From 2-01-FULL-41-14 sp046317875 (GTDB taxonomy: Bacteria; Pseudomonadota; Alphaproteobacteria; UBA7879; UBA5542): DNA of 64,000 bases. Position numbers and translations under genes: made by a program. The notes beneath the pieces are model-generated. The model had not been told where the DNA came from and made no database searches. It saw only the letters and a program-made list of their open reading frames with translations. The stretch is taken from positions 30,238 to 94,237 of the forward strand of contig JBKCVN010000011.1 of assembly GCA_046317875.1 (NCBI GenBank), written 5' to 3'. Positions 43,213 through 52,809 of the stretch are shown here, in pieces (within the stretch, counting starts at the first letter, position 1; the number at the start of each line of letters is the position of its first letter).

Positions 43213-44448
43213 TTAGAAACGAAGCTTGGTTCCAATCATAAGGGCTGTACCATGGTTGTTGGTGGCCACTGTGGAACGATCTGCGAAGATATCTCCACCA
43301 TTTGTTTTTAAGTTGCCGTCTGCGATGGCAACAGCTGGGGCCTTTAGGGTGAAATGATCCACTTCGGCGAAGGCTACCCAACCGGGGGCTACTACGTAAT
43401 CCATAGTGGCGGTAATCACATCAGACTTAGCATCGCCTCCTTGAACTTTACGGCGAGATTGAGTGTACCCAATGCCCACATTTGCATTTTTGGCAAAATC
43501 ATAGGCTACAGCCGCATCAAATCCCTTTGTGTGCGTCTGACGAGGTTGGGCGTTTTGCCCCCCGTAACGAATAGCTGATTTGTTATTATCCCAATAGGAC
43601 GCACCAATTTGCCAGTTTTGGTAGTCGATTAAAGCCCCTACTTGGTATCCCTTAGTGTCATGGAACTTGTCTGTGCTGATTAACGCAGCCTGGTTTGTTT
43701 GGTCATTACGTGTTTTACCAGTGTGGCCCACAAGGTACAAGCCCACATTATAGTTAGCAAAAGCTTTGTTATAAGAAAGACCTGCACCCATTAAATTTCG
43801 CGCATAAGGTGTACCGGTAGCAGATTTTAAATCACCATTAGAACTTAAGTTCAAGCCACGCCCAGCTTTACCATTCAGCTTTGTGCTGGGGGTGAAGTCT
43901 AAACCAATTTGGAAACCTTTCATTTCAGGGGATACCCACACCAACTTTGTGGCTTTGTCATTCGCAGCTGCAATGCCAGGGCGTATATCTACGTGACGGG
44001 TTACGTTGATAAGGTCTTTCAGGTCACCACCGGCGCCACCAAGACCACCTAATACATCTGTACCACTGTACATCATGGTTTGAACGATACCCTCCGTATC
44101 ACCAATCTTTACGTTACCGAAGGAATCGCCGTTGGTGTACACATAAAGTTCCTTTACGCGGTCGGATTCCCCTTTGGCGCGGTCCAGTTCAAGAACAGCC
44201 ATGGCACCATAGCCCAGCCCATTGTTAGACGTTCCACCCACGTTTACAACCAGGTTACCCTTAGAAACAAAGTTCACTTCACGGGGGTTAGGTTGTCTGC
44301 GATTGCTTTGGTTTACGCCCACACCGGCGGCTGTGATGCTTCCACCCAAGCTTAGTGTAGGACCTTGACTTACGGCACCTTCAGCCGCTGCATTCAACGC
44401 AAATAAAGAAGCGCTGAGAAGGGCGGCATTTCTGAAAATATTTTTCAT
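43213..44448 (-). CDS. Outer-membrane porin
   Basis: 411 aa. Residues 1-22 are a signal peptide (LFALNAAA). Then a 16-strand-like barrel: LSLGGSITAAGVGV at the start, alternating amphipathic strands throughout, ending LMIGTKLRF with the terminal Phe. It matches the general Gram-negative porin family seen in alphaproteobacteria. Codons are regular and the terminator strong, suggesting high expression. It probably gives passive diffusion of small solutes. Confidence 0.9.
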   Translation of the reverse strand: MKNIFRNAALLSASLFALNAAAEGAVSQGPTLSLGGSITAAGVGVNQSNRRQPNPREVNFVSKGNLVVNVGGTSNNGLGYGAMAVLELDRAKGESDRVKELYVYTNGDSFGNVKIGDTEGIVQTMMYSGTDVLGGLGGAGGDLKDLINVTRHVDIRPGIAAANDKATKLVWVSPEMKGFQIGLDFTPSTKLNGKAGRGLNLSSNGDLKSATGTPYARNLMGAGLSYNKAFANYNVGLYLVGHTGKTRNDQTNQAALISTDKFHDTKGYQVGALIDYQNWQIGASYWDNNKSAIRYGGQNAQPRQTHTKGFDAAVAYDFAKNANVGIGYTQSRRKVQGGDAKSDVITATMDYVVAPGWVAFAEVDHFTLKAPAVAIADGNLKTNGGDIFADRSTVATNNHGTALMIGTKLRF

Positions 44449-44584
44449 TGTTAATACTCCTAAAATCTAAAATAAAGTTTTCTCAGTCCCTATCAAAACC
44501 TATTTTTTAAGAAAAGACAAGGGTGCCTTCTGGCCCATTTTTATAAAGTATAAATGTGTTGCGACAGGGCAACATGAAGCAGGT

Positions 44585-44710
44585 TTATTCTAAAGGAGCG
44601 GGATATTGGCGGGGGAATGAGGAACCTTCTGGTTTTTCTAGGGGGCCTCGTTTACCGCAAGCGGTGATTAACGTGAAGGTGAAAGCTATGAACAATAATT
44701 TGTAACTCAT
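44585..44710 (-). CDS. Small lipoprotein (LptM/LPAM-like)
   Basis: 41 aa, starting one base after the ubiA stop. The signal peptide ends in LITAC with the acylated Cys at position 18, then GKRGPLEKPEG and a Pro/Tyr-rich tail (FPRQYPAPLE). This is the pattern of the tiny alphaproteobacterial lipoproteins (CGxxGPxxxP) related to LptM/YifL, which stabilises LptD assembly in E. coli. A role in LPS transport is inference from that similarity. It is co-transcribed with ubiA. Confidence 0.85.
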   Translation of the reverse strand: MSYKLLFIAFTFTLITACGKRGPLEKPEGSSFPRQYPAPLE

Positions 44711-44711
44711 A

Positions 44712-45566
44712 TTATGAATTTACAAAATTTAGGATCAAAAGACCAGCCCAAATTATGAGACCTAAGATGCCATTGGCCTGAAAAAAAGAATGGCAGTCAG
44801 AGGGCTGTTTCAAACGAAGCTTATTCAGGGCATAAAACAAATAAACTGACGAAGCTAATGGCAGGCTCAGATATTCAGCCCCCTTAAGTTTGTAAAAGCT
44901 GAAACTTAGAAGCACTAAAAACAGAAAGTAGGATGCTTGAATAAATAGAAGGCCTTTTTTATACCCCAAACGTCGAGAGGCCGCTTTTATACCGGCTTGT
45001 TCATCATCCCTATAATCTTGAAAAGCATAGACCGTGTCATATCCCAATGTCGAAAATACGGTAGCAAAATACAATAAGAGTATGGAGCCCGATAGTCCAT
45101 TCATTACGCTGGACCAAGCCATGAGAACCCCCCAGTTAAAGATAAAGGCTAAGAACACCTGGGGCCAATAGGTGAGGCGTTTTAGAAACGGATATATCCC
45201 GATAGGTATTACAATAGCCATGCCCAGAAAAATGGTGAATGGATTCAAAGTCAGCAATACCAAGAAAGCAGCCAGTATTTGGGTGGTGAAAAAAAACCAC
45301 GCTTCTTTTGTGGATATCAAGCCCGCAGGAAGGGGCCGGGTTCGAGTGCGCTGGACCTGTTTATCAAGGTCTTGATCGATGACATCATTAACGGTGCATC
45401 CTGCCCCCCGGACTAAGGCCGCCCCCAGCATTATTTTCCAAAACAGCCAACATGAAAAAGGGTAGGGGGCCAAAGAGAGGGCCCAAAGGGCAGGGGCCAG
45501 ACATAAAAAAAATCCTGTGGGTTGGCGAAGTCGGGCTAATCGGGCGTAGGCCTGCACTTTTGCCAT
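44712..45566 (-). CDS. ubiA: 4-hydroxybenzoate polyprenyltransferase
   Basis: 284 aa, an inner-membrane prenyltransferase in ubiquinone synthesis. The two Asp-rich motifs are present: NDVIDQDLD (first) and DYRDDEQAGIKAASRRLG (second), within nine or so hydrophobic helices. I chose the ATG at 45566 (MAKVQAYARLARLRQPTG), the family start; a longer frame to 45665 overlaps the divergent rsmE region. RTRTRPLPAG is the usual loop motif. The lipoprotein gene follows. Confidence 0.95.
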   Translation of the reverse strand: MAKVQAYARLARLRQPTGFFLCLAPALWALSLAPYPFSCWLFWKIMLGAALVRGAGCTVNDVIDQDLDKQVQRTRTRPLPAGLISTKEAWFFFTTQILAAFLVLLTLNPFTIFLGMAIVIPIGIYPFLKRLTYWPQVFLAFIFNWGVLMAWSSVMNGLSGSILLLYFATVFSTLGYDTVYAFQDYRDDEQAGIKAASRRLGYKKGLLFIQASYFLFLVLLSFSFYKLKGAEYLSLPLASSVYLFYALNKLRLKQPSDCHSFFQANGILGLIIWAGLLILNFVNS

Positions 45567-45646
45567 GAAGCGGTCTATATATAAACTGGATTTTTGATTG
45601 CCGCGCAGGGTCTTCCTCCGTATAGTTTCATGCAGAGAGTATATAG

Positions 45647-46393
45647 ATGGTTTCCATGAAGACAATATATCCCAAAAAATTATCTCGACTTTATGTGAGT
45701 GGCCTTTTAGGGGAGCACCAAGATGTAACCTTGTTACCAGAACAGTCTCATTACCTTTTAAATGTGTTGCGAAAAAAAGAGGGGGATCAGGTTTTGTTGT
45801 TTAATGGGCAACAGGGTGAATGGCTGGCATCACTTAAAATACAGGGTAAAAAAGAGCTTTCGGGCTTGTGTGAAACCTTGATACGTCCCCAATCAAAAGC
45901 CCCCACCGTGTGGTTAGCCTTTTCACCCCTTAAAAAACACCGTCAAGATTTTCTAATTGAGAAAACCACCGAGCTGGGGGTGGGGACGCTGGTGCCTTTG
46001 GAAATGCGGTATACTAACCTTTTGTCTTTTAATACAGAAAAAGTGACGAAGCAGGCCATCGAGGCCGCAGAACAATGTGAACGATTGACCATTCCAGACG
46101 TGAAGTCGCTGGGGGGGCTAGTAGCATGGTTAAAAGGTTGGCCCACGGGACGAATTTTGTATGTGGCTTTGGAGCGCCAACCCGAAGACACTTTAGAAAA
46201 AATTCTGGAACATGATAAGAAAGCTGCATTTTTAGTGGGACCGGAAGGAGGGTTTTCGGAGGAAGAAGTGGACCTATTATCCCGATATCCCTTTGTGAAA
46301 TTTTTTAGCCTAGGAGAGCATATTCTTCGAGCCGAGACGGCAGCCATGATGTGCTTGGGGCTGTACAGTCAGTTTAGGCCTAGACAAGCATGA
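45647..46393 (+). CDS. rsmE: 16S rRNA m3U1498 methyltransferase RsmE
   Basis: 248 aa. N-terminal PUA-like domain (SHYLLNVLRKKEGDQVLLFNG) and a SPOUT methyltransferase domain with the trefoil-knot sequences AFLVGPEGGFSEEE and SLGEHILRAETAAMM. It methylates U1498 in the decoding region. Starts at 45647 or the ATG three codons later are both possible. Divergent from ubiA, a common arrangement in alphaproteobacteria. It overlaps bolA by 4 bp. Confidence 0.95.
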   Translation: MVSMKTIYPKKLSRLYVSGLLGEHQDVTLLPEQSHYLLNVLRKKEGDQVLLFNGQQGEWLASLKIQGKKELSGLCETLIRPQSKAPTVWLAFSPLKKHRQDFLIEKTTELGVGTLVPLEMRYTNLLSFNTEKVTKQAIEAAEQCERLTIPDVKSLGGLVAWLKGWPTGRILYVALERQPEDTLEKILEHDKKAAFLVGPEGGFSEEEVDLLSRYPFVKFFSLGEHILRAETAAMMCLGLYSQFRPRQA

Positions 46394-46659
46394 TGCAAGA
46401 GCGACTGGCTAACAAACTAAATGAGGCCCTTCATCCGTTATCTTTAATCATAGAAGATGAATCTAATCTCCATTTCGGGCACGCGGGATACCGGCCGGAA
46501 GGGGAAACCCATTTCAAAGTCACGCTGGTATCCGATCAGTTTTCAGGGATGGAGCGGATTGCTAGGCACCGCCTGGTTCATCAAATATTAAAAGAAGAGC
46601 TTCAAACCATTCATGCCTTGGTTTTGATTTTGAAGTCCCCAGAAGAGATTAATTACTGA
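46390..46659 (+). CDS. bolA: BolA family protein
   Basis: 89 aa. The domain is complete: ESNLHFGHAGYRPEGETHFKV, the conserved His and Phe region, and RHRLVHQILKEEL with LVLIL near the end. BolA proteins bind iron-sulfur clusters with monothiol glutaredoxins and act as morphogenes or stress regulators; which branch this is cannot be fixed from the sequence. ATGA overlap with rsmE implies coupling. It overlaps the convergent secreted HicA-like gene by 11 bp. Confidence 0.93.
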   Translation: MMQERLANKLNEALHPLSLIIEDESNLHFGHAGYRPEGETHFKVTLVSDQFSGMERIARHRLVHQILKEELQTIHALVLILKSPEEINY

Positions 46660-48202
46660 GGACTAAGGAGTCATAAGCAGAGGGTTTGTAGCCTGCTAAC
46701 ACAAAAGCGGCCTGTAAATATACGATCGTACTTTTTCCAAAGCCTCCATGATCGTATATTCCGAACCAAGGTGTGCCATCGGGACCTATAAGTTGGCGAT
46801 GGCTTCCCCCTCTGTTGCCGATTATTGCTCCACCCAATTGTTTCCAGTGTGCTTCAAATTCGTCAAAAGTTGCATTGCACTGTTGTTTGGGGTTAAAGAG
46901 GATGTCTACAAAGTTTTGAATTTTTTTGTCTGGTTTTGCACACGGCTTGAAGGTTTGGCTCGTTAAGTCTTGGCGGAACAAACGAAGTCCTCGAGGGAAA
47001 ACAAAACTATACGTCTTCTCTGGAGCAGAGGTTTGGATACCTTCGGATGTTGAGATTTCTTTTTGACTTTTCTGGGGTTCTTTTCCCTTGGCAAGTTCTT
47101 CATCTTCCGCAGTTGGTTCCTGGGATATTGAAGCTTTTGGCTCTTCAGAAGGAGTTACAGAATAGTCGATGATAGGAGGAGATGCAACAGAGGCTTCTTG
47201 GGATTTAATTGCTTCAGAAAAAGAAACTTCTTCCACAAAAGGAACCTCTCCTTTTGGTCCTAAAAGATTGCTAATATCAGGCGATAAGTAGCCCCATTTG
47301 TTTGAGGAATCAATAGAGATTCTGGTATTGGGCTTTGCCCCCAGCATTAAACTGGGCTCGGTTGCGATAGAGCCTTCTGTAAAAATTCGGAATAGTTCTC
47401 CGTCAAGATGGGGGAGATGTTTTTCATATCCCTTGAGCCATTGGTCTTCGGTTAAATTAGTGGATCTTGCATCAATATTAGGGATTTTCCCCCACACAAA
47501 CTTATGCCAATCCAAGGCTATTGCAAACCAATTCTTATTGTCAGGCAAAAGATCTCGAACAAACAAAAAGGGCCCATATACTCCCGCTTGATCTGGATAT
47601 CCTAGATCATGGGTTTTATTGGCTAAGAGGTTCCATATAGACGGAGAGACATGAAGCCACATGCGAACATCTGCCGTGAGCTCTGCTTTGTCTATCAGAT
47701 CAAAAGTAGTTTTAATAAGAACTTGCAAATACTCCCAAGCTGTCACTTCATTCTTTCTGAGCCTCTTTTCTAAGACTGGGCAGGCACTCCGTCTTTCATC
47801 CTCTTTAGATAAAATAGGATCTGTAGCCAAGGGCGCTATTTTAGAGTTTCCTAGATTCAGCAAGAGATCGGTTCTGTGCTTTAAGTATTGTAATCGTTCT
47901 TTGAGGAGCATTTCTAAAAACCCATCCAAGGTTTTGTCTCCTCTTCTTATATCTTCTATGAATGAGAAAAAAATATCCACACCAGACTGCCGTTCTTCGA
48001 TGGCTTTTATATTGTTATTTAATATTTCTTTTTCTAGGTCATTTTTAGGGACAAAATGATGTAAATATTCCCTATCTTCGACTAAATGATCACTGTAAAT
48101 ACAAAGTACCCCTTCTAATCGCTGTATGGGGTGTGATATGGCCGAAACAAAGAATAGCTCGATGCCTAGAATAAGAAGAAATAAAGATAAAAATTTAGAC
48201 AT
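46649..48202 (-). CDS. Secreted protein with C-terminal HicA-like domain
   Basis: About 517 aa from the ATG at 48202 (MSKFLSLFLLIL); an ATG at 48217 is an alternative and neither has a good ribosome-binding site. Residues 1-21 are a signal peptide. A helical N-terminal region of ~300 residues is not recognised, a low-complexity Glu/Ser/Lys/Pro linker follows, and the last ~91 residues (46649-46924) have the HicA pattern: FNPKQQCNATFDEFEAHWKQLGG, then NRGGSHRQL with the Gly-Ser-His of the HicA active loop, and a C-terminal helix ending LAGYKP. HicA toxins are cytosolic RNases; an exported one would need a target elsewhere. No hicB partner is adjacent. Domain call by eye. Confidence 0.7.
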   Translation of the reverse strand: MSKFLSLFLLILGIELFFVSAISHPIQRLEGVLCIYSDHLVEDREYLHHFVPKNDLEKEILNNNIKAIEERQSGVDIFFSFIEDIRRGDKTLDGFLEMLLKERLQYLKHRTDLLLNLGNSKIAPLATDPILSKEDERRSACPVLEKRLRKNEVTAWEYLQVLIKTTFDLIDKAELTADVRMWLHVSPSIWNLLANKTHDLGYPDQAGVYGPFLFVRDLLPDNKNWFAIALDWHKFVWGKIPNIDARSTNLTEDQWLKGYEKHLPHLDGELFRIFTEGSIATEPSLMLGAKPNTRISIDSSNKWGYLSPDISNLLGPKGEVPFVEEVSFSEAIKSQEASVASPPIIDYSVTPSEEPKASISQEPTAEDEELAKGKEPQKSQKEISTSEGIQTSAPEKTYSFVFPRGLRLFRQDLTSQTFKPCAKPDKKIQNFVDILFNPKQQCNATFDEFEAHWKQLGGAIIGNRGGSHRQLIGPDGTPWFGIYDHGGFGKSTIVYLQAAFVLAGYKPSAYDSLVLSN

Positions 48203-48356
48203 CTTTAAAAAACTCATAAAAATCAATAAAATAAAATCATAATATAAGGTATTTTTTTTTATTTTCAATAGCAGGGGCGTTTCTAAACGGAAATCTCCTT
48301 GAGTCTTTAGACCAGAGTCTTTATGATCCTAGCTAAAATTTAAACGAGTTTAGAGT

Positions 48357-50336
48357 ATGACCTTAAAAGACCAAGCCAATGCTATTCGTATTTTAGCCAT
48401 GGATGCCGTTGAAAAAGCCCAATCAGGACACCCAGGTATGCCCATGGGCCTGGCCGATGTGGCAACGGTTCTGTTTTCAAAATTTTTAAAGTTTAATCCC
48501 CAGGACCCCCAGTGGCCGGATCGGGATCGTTTTGTGTTGTCTGCTGGACATGGGTCCATGTTGCTGTACAGCCTTTTGTATTTAACAGGCTATAAAAAGA
48601 TGACGCTAGAGGAGCTGAAAAATTTTAGACAGCTGGGGGCTCGCACAGCCGGCCATCCCGAATACGGATTGTGCCCCGGGATTGAAACCACCACGGGTCC
48701 TTTGGGACAGGGGTTGGGAAATGCGGTGGGCATGGCTTTGGCTGAACGCGGGATGAGGGCCCGGTTTGGAAAAGATATCGCTAACCATAAAACGTATGTA
48801 ATAGTGGGTGATGGTTGCCTTATGGAAGGGATATCACAGGAAGTGATTTCCTTTGCCGGACATCAAAAATTGAATAACCTAATTGTCTTATTTGATGATA
48901 ATGCCATTACCATTGATGGTCCCACATCCTTATCTACCTCGGAGAACCACTTGAAGCGATTTGAGGCGTGTGGTTGGGCCACGAAGGCCATTGACGGTCA
49001 TGATTACGAACAGATCGAAAAGGCCTTGTCCGAAGCGCAATCGGCAGATCGGCCCGTATTGATTGCATGCAAAACGATTATTGGGTATGGATCGCCCAAA
49101 AAAGCCGGTACCAGTGATGCCCATGGGGCGCCCTTGGGAACCGAAGAGATTGCTGAAACCCGCAAGCAGTTGGGATGGGCAGAAGAACGTTCTTTTGAAA
49201 TCCCTGATGATATTTTAAGAGCCTGGCGTCAGGTGGGTTGTCGCAGTGCGCATGTTCATAAAGAGTGGCAAACGAGATTCAATAAACTCTCTGCCGATCA
49301 AAAGCGCTTGTTCGACAGCATGCACCAAGGGGATATCTCTGAAACTTTGGGGGCTGGGTTGAAAGATTTTTATCAAAAAATTGCCGCTGAAAAGCCCAAG
49401 ATAGCCACACGAAAAAGCTCGGAAAAAGTGATCGAGCAGTTGTTGCAGCATATTCCGAACTTATGGGGAGGTTCGGCTGATCTGACGGGATCTAACAATA
49501 CCAAGGTGCCCAGCATGGGTTCCGTGACCCCTGAGAATCCTGGAGGCCAATATATTTATTATGGCATCCGCGAGCATGGCATGGTGGCCATCATGAATGG
49601 GATTGCCTTGCATGGAGGGTTCATTCCCTTTGGGGGCACATTTCTGGCCTTTACTGATTATTGTCGGCCAGCCATTCGACTGTCGGCCCTGATGAAGCAA
49701 AGGGTCATTTATGTGATGACCCACGATTCCATTGGATTGGGCGAAGATGGGCCCACCCATCAGCCCATTGAACATCTTTGGAGTTTGCGGTTGATCCCAA
49801 ATTTAAATGTGTTTCGGCCTGCCGATACCATTGAAACGGCCGAGTGCTGGGAACTGGCGTTAGGGTCCCGTGAAACACCCTCTATTTTGGCGTTAACACG
49901 GCAAAACTTGCCTACGGTACGGGAGGTATCATCTGAAAACCTTTGTTCTAAAGGGGGATATGTTTTACAAGAAAATAAGGCGGCCGTTGTGACGTTGATT
50001 GCCACTGGATCGGAAGTTTCTCTGGCTTTAGATACGATGGCTTTATTGAAAGAAAAAGGAGTTGTGGCTCGGGTGGTTTCCATGCCCTGTACACGGCTTT
50101 TTGACCAACAACCAAAGGCCTATCAGCAAGCTGTTCTGGGCCAGGGGCTGCGTGTTGCCCTTGAAGCCGGCCATCCTTTGGGATGGCGCACTTATGTGGG
50201 TGAGCAGGGTCTAACCCTAGGGATTGAAACATTTGGGGAATCGGCACCGATTCATAAATTATATGATCACTTTGGGTTGACTGCTGAAAAAATCAGTAAA
50301 AAAATTATTCATCATTTAGAAAAGGGGCAGGCATGA
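48357..50336 (+). CDS. tkt: Transketolase
   Basis: 659 aa, thiamine diphosphate-dependent, linking the pentose phosphate pathway and glycolysis. The N-terminal SGHPGMPMG, GPLGQGLGNAVG and the TPP/Mg motif GDGCLMEGISQE are all present, as are the central domain's REHGM and THDSIGLGEDGPTHQPIEHL. The length is normal. The stop overlaps the gapA start by 4 bp. Confidence 0.97.
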   Translation: MTLKDQANAIRILAMDAVEKAQSGHPGMPMGLADVATVLFSKFLKFNPQDPQWPDRDRFVLSAGHGSMLLYSLLYLTGYKKMTLEELKNFRQLGARTAGHPEYGLCPGIETTTGPLGQGLGNAVGMALAERGMRARFGKDIANHKTYVIVGDGCLMEGISQEVISFAGHQKLNNLIVLFDDNAITIDGPTSLSTSENHLKRFEACGWATKAIDGHDYEQIEKALSEAQSADRPVLIACKTIIGYGSPKKAGTSDAHGAPLGTEEIAETRKQLGWAEERSFEIPDDILRAWRQVGCRSAHVHKEWQTRFNKLSADQKRLFDSMHQGDISETLGAGLKDFYQKIAAEKPKIATRKSSEKVIEQLLQHIPNLWGGSADLTGSNNTKVPSMGSVTPENPGGQYIYYGIREHGMVAIMNGIALHGGFIPFGGTFLAFTDYCRPAIRLSALMKQRVIYVMTHDSIGLGEDGPTHQPIEHLWSLRLIPNLNVFRPADTIETAECWELALGSRETPSILALTRQNLPTVREVSSENLCSKGGYVLQENKAAVVTLIATGSEVSLALDTMALLKEKGVVARVVSMPCTRLFDQQPKAYQQAVLGQGLRVALEAGHPLGWRTYVGEQGLTLGIETFGESAPIHKLYDHFGLTAEKISKKIIHHLEKGQA

Positions 50337-51349
50337 AAAAAGTAAAAGTTGCGATTAATGGATTTGGACGGATTGGGCGCCTGGTCTTGCGGGCCATTTA
50401 TGAATCGAAACGGACCGACATCGAAGTGGTGGCCATTAATGATTTGGCCGACGTAAAAACCAGTGCCCATTTATTGAAGTTTGACTCGGTGCATGGCGTG
50501 TTTCCTTTTGAGGTGACCCATGACGAGAAAAGCCTTAGCATCGAAGGGCAGAAGATCGCTGTTTTCTCAGCCGCTGATCCATTGAATTTGCCCTGGAAAG
50601 AATTAGATGTGGATATTCTGATGGAATGCTCGGGTCATTTTACCGAGCGGGACAAGGCCGGCCTTCATTTGCAAGCAGGGGCCAAAAAAGTATTAATTTC
50701 GGCACCGGCGAAAGGCGAGGACCGGACCGTCGTGTATGGCGTGAATCACCACGATTTGAAAGCCTGCGATAAAATTGTGTCTAATGCATCATGTACCACC
50801 AACTGTTTGGCCCCTGTAGCCTCTGTCTTAGATACGCTTGTGGGTATCGAAAAGGGGTATATGACCACTATTCATTCGTATACGGGTGATCAGCGTCTGG
50901 TGGATACGGGTCACAAGGATTTACATCGGGCCCGGGCCGCGGCCCTTTCCATGATCCCCACATCAACGGGGGCGGCCAAGGCGGTGGGATTGGTGCTGCC
51001 GCACCTGAAGGGTAAACTGGATGGAACGGCCATTCGGGTGCCCACCCCTAATGTCTCTGTCATTGATTTTAAATTTATGTCACAGAAAAATACAACGGTG
51101 GACCAGTTAAACAAGGCTTTGGAAAAAGAAGCCCAAGGCCCCTTAAAGGGCATTCTGGATTTTGTAACCTTGCCATTAGTTTCCATTGATTTTAATCATA
51201 ATCCGCACAGCTCGTTATTTGATGCCAGCCAAACCCAGGTGGTGGAGGGGAACTTTTGCCGTGTGATGGCGTGGTATGACAATGAATGGGGCTTTTCAAA
51301 CCGGATGAGTGATACAGCCGTTCATATGGCCAAGGTAGGATATGAGTAA
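50333..51349 (+). CDS. gapA: Glyceraldehyde-3-phosphate dehydrogenase
   Basis: 338 aa. The Rossmann start is INGFGRIGRLVLRA, and the catalytic Cys lies in SNASCTTNCLAP (near residue 154) with its partner His in TIHSYTGDQR. An acidic residue in AINDLAD suggests NAD rather than NADP. It follows tkt with ATGA overlap and overlaps smpB by 8 bp. The usual alphaproteobacterial pgk neighbour is missing here. Confidence 0.97.
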   Translation: MKKVKVAINGFGRIGRLVLRAIYESKRTDIEVVAINDLADVKTSAHLLKFDSVHGVFPFEVTHDEKSLSIEGQKIAVFSAADPLNLPWKELDVDILMECSGHFTERDKAGLHLQAGAKKVLISAPAKGEDRTVVYGVNHHDLKACDKIVSNASCTTNCLAPVASVLDTLVGIEKGYMTTIHSYTGDQRLVDTGHKDLHRARAAALSMIPTSTGAAKAVGLVLPHLKGKLDGTAIRVPTPNVSVIDFKFMSQKNTTVDQLNKALEKEAQGPLKGILDFVTLPLVSIDFNHNPHSSLFDASQTQVVEGNFCRVMAWYDNEWGFSNRMSDTAVHMAKVGYE

Positions 51350-51809
51350 GCCCGAAGAAAATTATAAAGTTATTGCCCAAAATCGAAAGGCCCGATTCGA
51401 ATACGAAATTCTGGAAAGCCTGGAGGCAGGCATCGTGTTGGTGGGCAGCGAGGTGAAATCTTTGCGTATGGGCAAATCCAACATTACGGAAGCCTTTGCC
51501 GATGAGCGGGATGGGGCCATTTATCTGATTAATTTAAATATCGAGGAATATAAGGGCGCGAATCGTTTTAACCATGAACCCAAACGACCCCGGAAATTAT
51601 TGCTGCATAAGCGCCAGCAAAACAAACTGTTGGGCGCCATTCAACGGAAGGGTGTAACGCTTATTCCGCTGGTGATGTATTTTAACCACAAAGGAATTGT
51701 GAAGGTATCGCTGGGTATTGGTAAGGGTAAGAAGCTTTATGATAAAAGGGCCACAGAAAAAGAGCGTGATTGGCAACGTGATAAGGCCCGGGGATTGAAG
51801 GATTATTAG
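51342..51809 (+). CDS. smpB: SsrA-binding protein SmpB
   Basis: 155 aa. SmpB binds tmRNA and, with it, frees stalled ribosomes. Family motifs: NRKARFEYEILESLEAGIVL at the start, GSEVKSLRMGKSNI, and the basic C-terminal tail KGKKLYDKRATEKERDWQRDK that reaches the decoding site. It overlaps gapA by 8 bp. I see no tmRNA gene in this window. Confidence 0.97.
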   Translation: MSKPEENYKVIAQNRKARFEYEILESLEAGIVLVGSEVKSLRMGKSNITEAFADERDGAIYLINLNIEEYKGANRFNHEPKRPRKLLLHKRQQNKLLGAIQRKGVTLIPLVMYFNHKGIVKVSLGIGKGKKLYDKRATEKERDWQRDKARGLKDY

Positions 51810-51962
51810 CCAACATATTGAATTCACTTTTATTTTAGTTTTTTGCTGAAATAGAGCCTGAAAAATTAAGCTTTTTTTCAAAAAAATCCCATAAAACATA
51901 CCCTAGACTTTATCAAAAAAACCATGGTATGCTCGCTTCCAATCATAAACAGGAGGCCTATC

Positions 51963-52706
51963 ATGAAAGTTATTTTGATTCCCATTTTTTTGTTTTTTCT
52001 AAGCGTCTTGTATGTGGGGCAGGGCTTAGCCGACAGCTCTTCCCGAAAGGCTGGATTCTATATGGGGCCCTCGTTAGGTGTCAGCCAAGTTTTTGGGGAA
52101 CATGAAATGGTTTATTTTAATCAAGGAGGTGTCGGTGGTGCCGGCATTATAGCAGGATGTAAATCGGGGGGGGATAATACATCCCTTTATGGAGGGTTGA
52201 TTGGAGGCTACCATCATCCTGTTATGGAAAAAAGTTTTGTTGATTTCGAGGTGTATTATAACCATCAAAATAATCAGGCTGATTTAATTTTAGATAATAA
52301 TGGTTTTGTATATGTTTCTGTAAACCTAAAGAAAAAATACAGTTATGGGGCGGCCCTTTCCCTGGGGACCGTGTTTTATGATGGCCTGGGAGTGATGCCC
52401 TTATCGGGATATATACGTTTAGGTATAGAAAAGGGGGCCGTTCAAACCAAGCGCCGGTATGACGGAAACGAACGATTAGGAGATCCTCAAGATTCTAAAA
52501 CTGTCACTTCCTTCGCGCCCGGCCTAGGGTTGAAATTAGATGTGAATGACAAATCTTTTGTGAAATTAGGCTATGTGTATGTTTTTCCGCATACCTATAG
52601 GATCCATCTGCCTTATCCAAATGCTATGAATGGTGGTGGATATTATAACCATAAATTCCGCCACAGCGAGCAGCGGGTGGAGCTGTCGGTGGGGTGGAGG
52701 TTTTAA
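51963..52706 (+). CDS. Outer-membrane beta-barrel protein (opacity/OmpA-like size)
   Basis: 247 aa from the ATG at 51963, which has a textbook AGGAGG six nt upstream. The signal peptide is ~25 aa (ending QGLADS). The mature part starts with AGFYMGPSLGVS, typical of surface-antigen barrels of 8-10 strands, and ends VELSVGWRF with terminal Phe. The Gly-rich segment GGVGGAGIIAGCKSGGDN may be a surface loop. A surface or adhesion role is suggested by the fold only. Confidence 0.82.
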   Translation: MKVILIPIFLFFLSVLYVGQGLADSSSRKAGFYMGPSLGVSQVFGEHEMVYFNQGGVGGAGIIAGCKSGGDNTSLYGGLIGGYHHPVMEKSFVDFEVYYNHQNNQADLILDNNGFVYVSVNLKKKYSYGAALSLGTVFYDGLGVMPLSGYIRLGIEKGAVQTKRRYDGNERLGDPQDSKTVTSFAPGLGLKLDVNDKSFVKLGYVYVFPHTYRIHLPYPNAMNGGGYYNHKFRHSEQRVELSVGWRF

Positions 52707-52809
52707 TAGAATTTAGTCGCAAAAAAACTTTTTTTAGAACGTGAAGGATGGCAAAAATAATCCTGTTAAAATATTTCTAACCTTTTGCGTTCTATGTTAA
52801 ATTCAACCC

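Noticed and set aside
51810..51962. tmRNA next to smpB
   Set aside because: No tRNA-Ala-like ends or tag frame can be seen in this short gap.
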